NCBI RefSeq assembly: GCF_013778325.1
Contig: NZ_JACEIB010000005.1
Span: 1-64,000, forward strand
Length of the DNA stretch: 64,000 nucleotides
DNA from: Sphingomonas chungangi
Lineage (GTDB): Bacteria > Pseudomonadota > Alphaproteobacteria > Sphingomonadales > Sphingomonadaceae
Direction: 5' to 3'
The notes beneath the pieces were generated by a model. That model did not search any database and was not told where the DNA came from. It was given only the letters and a program-made list of their open reading frames with translations. Numbering within the stretch: the first letter of the stretch is position 1; each line of letters begins with the position of its first letter. The position numbers and the translations under genes are program-made. This document shows, one piece after another, positions 62,504 to 64,000 of this stretch.

Positions 62504-63997
62504 ATGAGCCTCGCCCCGCGCCTCGACCTTCGACAGTCCCAGTCGCTGGTGATGACGCCGCAGCTCCAGCAGGCGATCAAGCTGCTGGCGCTCTCCAACC
62601 TCGAGATCGAGGCCTTCATCGCCGAAGAGCTGGAAAAGAACCCGCTGCTCGACTCGGGCTCGACCGAGGAGGTGCGCGAAGCTGAGCCGGACGGTGACTT
62701 CGATGGCGACGCACCCGAGCCGACCGACGCGCTTGCCGGCCTCAATGGCGGTGGCGAGGACGCGCCGCTCGACGTCGATTATTCGGAGGAAACCTTCCAC
62801 CACGACTCGCCGTCCGATCTGGCCGGCGCGCAGGGCATGGACGGCTCGCTCGGCCTCGCAGGCACGGCCACGGGCGGCGGCGAGGGTGGCGATCTTCAGG
62901 AGACCTTGGCCGGCGCTGAAAACCTGTCCGATCACCTGATGGCGCAGGCAGGCACGGTGTTCTCGGGCGATGCGCTGCTGATCGCGGGTCACATCATCGA
63001 TGCGCTGGACGATGCGGGCTACCTGACCGTGCCGCTGCTCGACATCGCCGAGCGGCTAGGTGCGCCCCTGGGTCTGGTCGAGCGCGTGCTCGGCACGGTG
63101 CAGACCTTCGATCCAACCGGCATCGGCGCGCGCGATCTCGCCGAGTGCCTCGCGCTGCAGGCGAAGGAAGCGGATCGCTACGATCCCTGCATGGAGAAGC
63201 TGATCGCCCATCTCGACATCCTCGCGCGCGGAGACCTGCCGCGCCTGCGCCGCATCTGCGGCGTGGACGAGGAGGACATGGCCGACATGATCCGCGAGCT
63301 GCGTGCCTACGATCCCAAGCCCGGCCTGCAGTTCGCGGCGACAGAGACGCAGCCGGTGGTGCCCGATATCTTCGTGGCGCCCATGGCGAAGGGCGGCTGG
63401 GCGGTGGAGCTCAACAACGCCACCCTGCCCCGGCTGATCGTCAATCGCTCTTATTATGCCGAACTGGCGAGCGCGGCGGGTGATCGCACCAGCAAGGCGT
63501 GGCTCAACGACAGCCTGCAGAGCGCCAACTGGCTGATGAAGGCGCTCGACCAGCGGGCGCGCACCATCGTCAAGGTCGCGACCGAGATCGTGAAGCAGCA
63601 GGAGGCTTTCTTCCAGCGGGGCGTCGAGCATCTGCGGCCGCTGACGCTGCGCACCATCGCCGAAGCGATCGGCATGCACGAATCGACGGTGAGCCGGGTC
63701 ACCTCGAACAAGTATCTCGCCTGCCCGCGCGGGCTGTTCGAGCTGAAGTTCTTCTTCACCAGCGCGATCCAGTCGGCGGACGGTGGCGAGGCCGCATCGG
63801 CGCAGGCGGTCAAGAGTCACATCGCCAGGCTGATCGCCGACGAGGCGCCCGACGACATCCTCTCCGACGATGCGCTGGTCGATCTGCTCAAGGAGCGCGG
63901 CTTCGACATAGCCCGGCGCACCGTCGCCAAGTATCGCGAGGCGCTCGGGCTGGGATCGTCCGTCCAGCGGCGACGGCAGAAAAAGCTCGCGGGATAA
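62504..63997 (+). CDS. rpoN: RNA polymerase sigma-54 factor RpoN
   Basis: 497 aa, complete; the TAA ends at 63997. Region I is QSQSLVMTPQLQQAIKLLAL (~12), followed by the acidic region II (~55-120). The HTH is LRTIAEAIGMHESTVSRVTS (~385) and the RpoN box ARRTVAKYREALGLG (~470). RpoN recognises -24/-12 promoters and needs AAA+ activators. The hairpin of palindrome copy C overlaps its ribosome-binding region, which may affect translation. Confidence 0.95.
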   Translation: MSLAPRLDLRQSQSLVMTPQLQQAIKLLALSNLEIEAFIAEELEKNPLLDSGSTEEVREAEPDGDFDGDAPEPTDALAGLNGGGEDAPLDVDYSEETFHHDSPSDLAGAQGMDGSLGLAGTATGGGEGGDLQETLAGAENLSDHLMAQAGTVFSGDALLIAGHIIDALDDAGYLTVPLLDIAERLGAPLGLVERVLGTVQTFDPTGIGARDLAECLALQAKEADRYDPCMEKLIAHLDILARGDLPRLRRICGVDEEDMADMIRELRAYDPKPGLQFAATETQPVVPDIFVAPMAKGGWAVELNNATLPRLIVNRSYYAELASAAGDRTSKAWLNDSLQSANWLMKALDQRARTIVKVATEIVKQQEAFFQRGVEHLRPLTLRTIAEAIGMHESTVSRVTSNKYLACPRGLFELKFFFTSAIQSADGGEAASAQAVKSHIARLIADEAPDDILSDDALVDLLKERGFDIARRTVAKYREALGLGSSVQRRRQKKLAG

Positions 63998-64000
63998 AAA

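Overview
The window is chromosomal DNA from a GC-rich alphaproteobacterium of the Sphingomonas type. The evidence is a yellow-carotenoid block (crtZ, crtB, crtI, crtY), a FecI/FecR/TonB-receptor locus, MipZ-based division control, a class I lysyl-tRNA synthetase, the conserved rnd-lptC-lptA-lptB-rpoN block, and a typical general-stress (EcfG) promoter. I see no rRNA, CRISPR array, phage or insertion sequence. Coding density is very high and no gene-free stretch reaches 300 bases.

Layout. 1-2 kb: end of etfB, a small acidic protein and sucC, all on the minus strand. 2-9 kb: carotenoid genes (crtZ +; crtY, crtI, a LOG-family gene and crtB -), a PilZ protein, a membrane hydroxylase that could modify carotenoids, and tRNA-Ala(CGC). 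9-13 kb: a stress-type DUF2171 protein behind an EcfG promoter, an AIM24-family protein and an AraC regulator. 11.6-20.1 kb: FecI-type sigma factor, FecR, a TonB receptor with the STN signalling domain, a paralogous TonB receptor without it, and a periplasmic GH37 trehalase; together this looks like a sensed sugar-uptake locus. 20-31 kb: housekeeping genes (FAD oxidoreductase, DivK, HAD, RidA, GDPD, FemAB-like GNAT, panC, mipZ, J-domain protein, phosphoglucomutase/phosphomannomutase).

31-38 kb: three members of the ligase-associated DNA damage response set (exonuclease, Lhr-type helicase, PdeM nuclease). They are split apart, and the ATP-dependent ligase usually found with them is missing here. 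Between them lie small genes, a secreted CHAP protein and a DUF1453 membrane protein. 38-49 kb: secreted MsrA, aspartate aminotransferase, fused PabB-PabC, an MBL hydrolase, MAPEG, the rpmF-plsX-fabH-ihfA-merR operon, SixA and a DinG-type helicase. 49-58 kb: EF-hand protein, lysS, a DUF885 peptidase-like protein, two RcnB-like proteins, an orphan 2Fe-2S subunit joined to a slipin gene, and a glycine-rich double cold-shock protein. 58-64 kb: TerC, RNase D, the LPS-export genes lptC/A/B and rpoN.

The main structure not explained by genes is a set of long dispersed palindromes of at least three families. They lie between genes, including twice inside the rnd-lpt-rpoN block. Two copies differ by paired changes that preserve the stem. 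Other points worth a look are a probable ACG start codon for the FecI-type sigma factor, a ten-G run inside trehalase, and a strong terminator just before trehalase.
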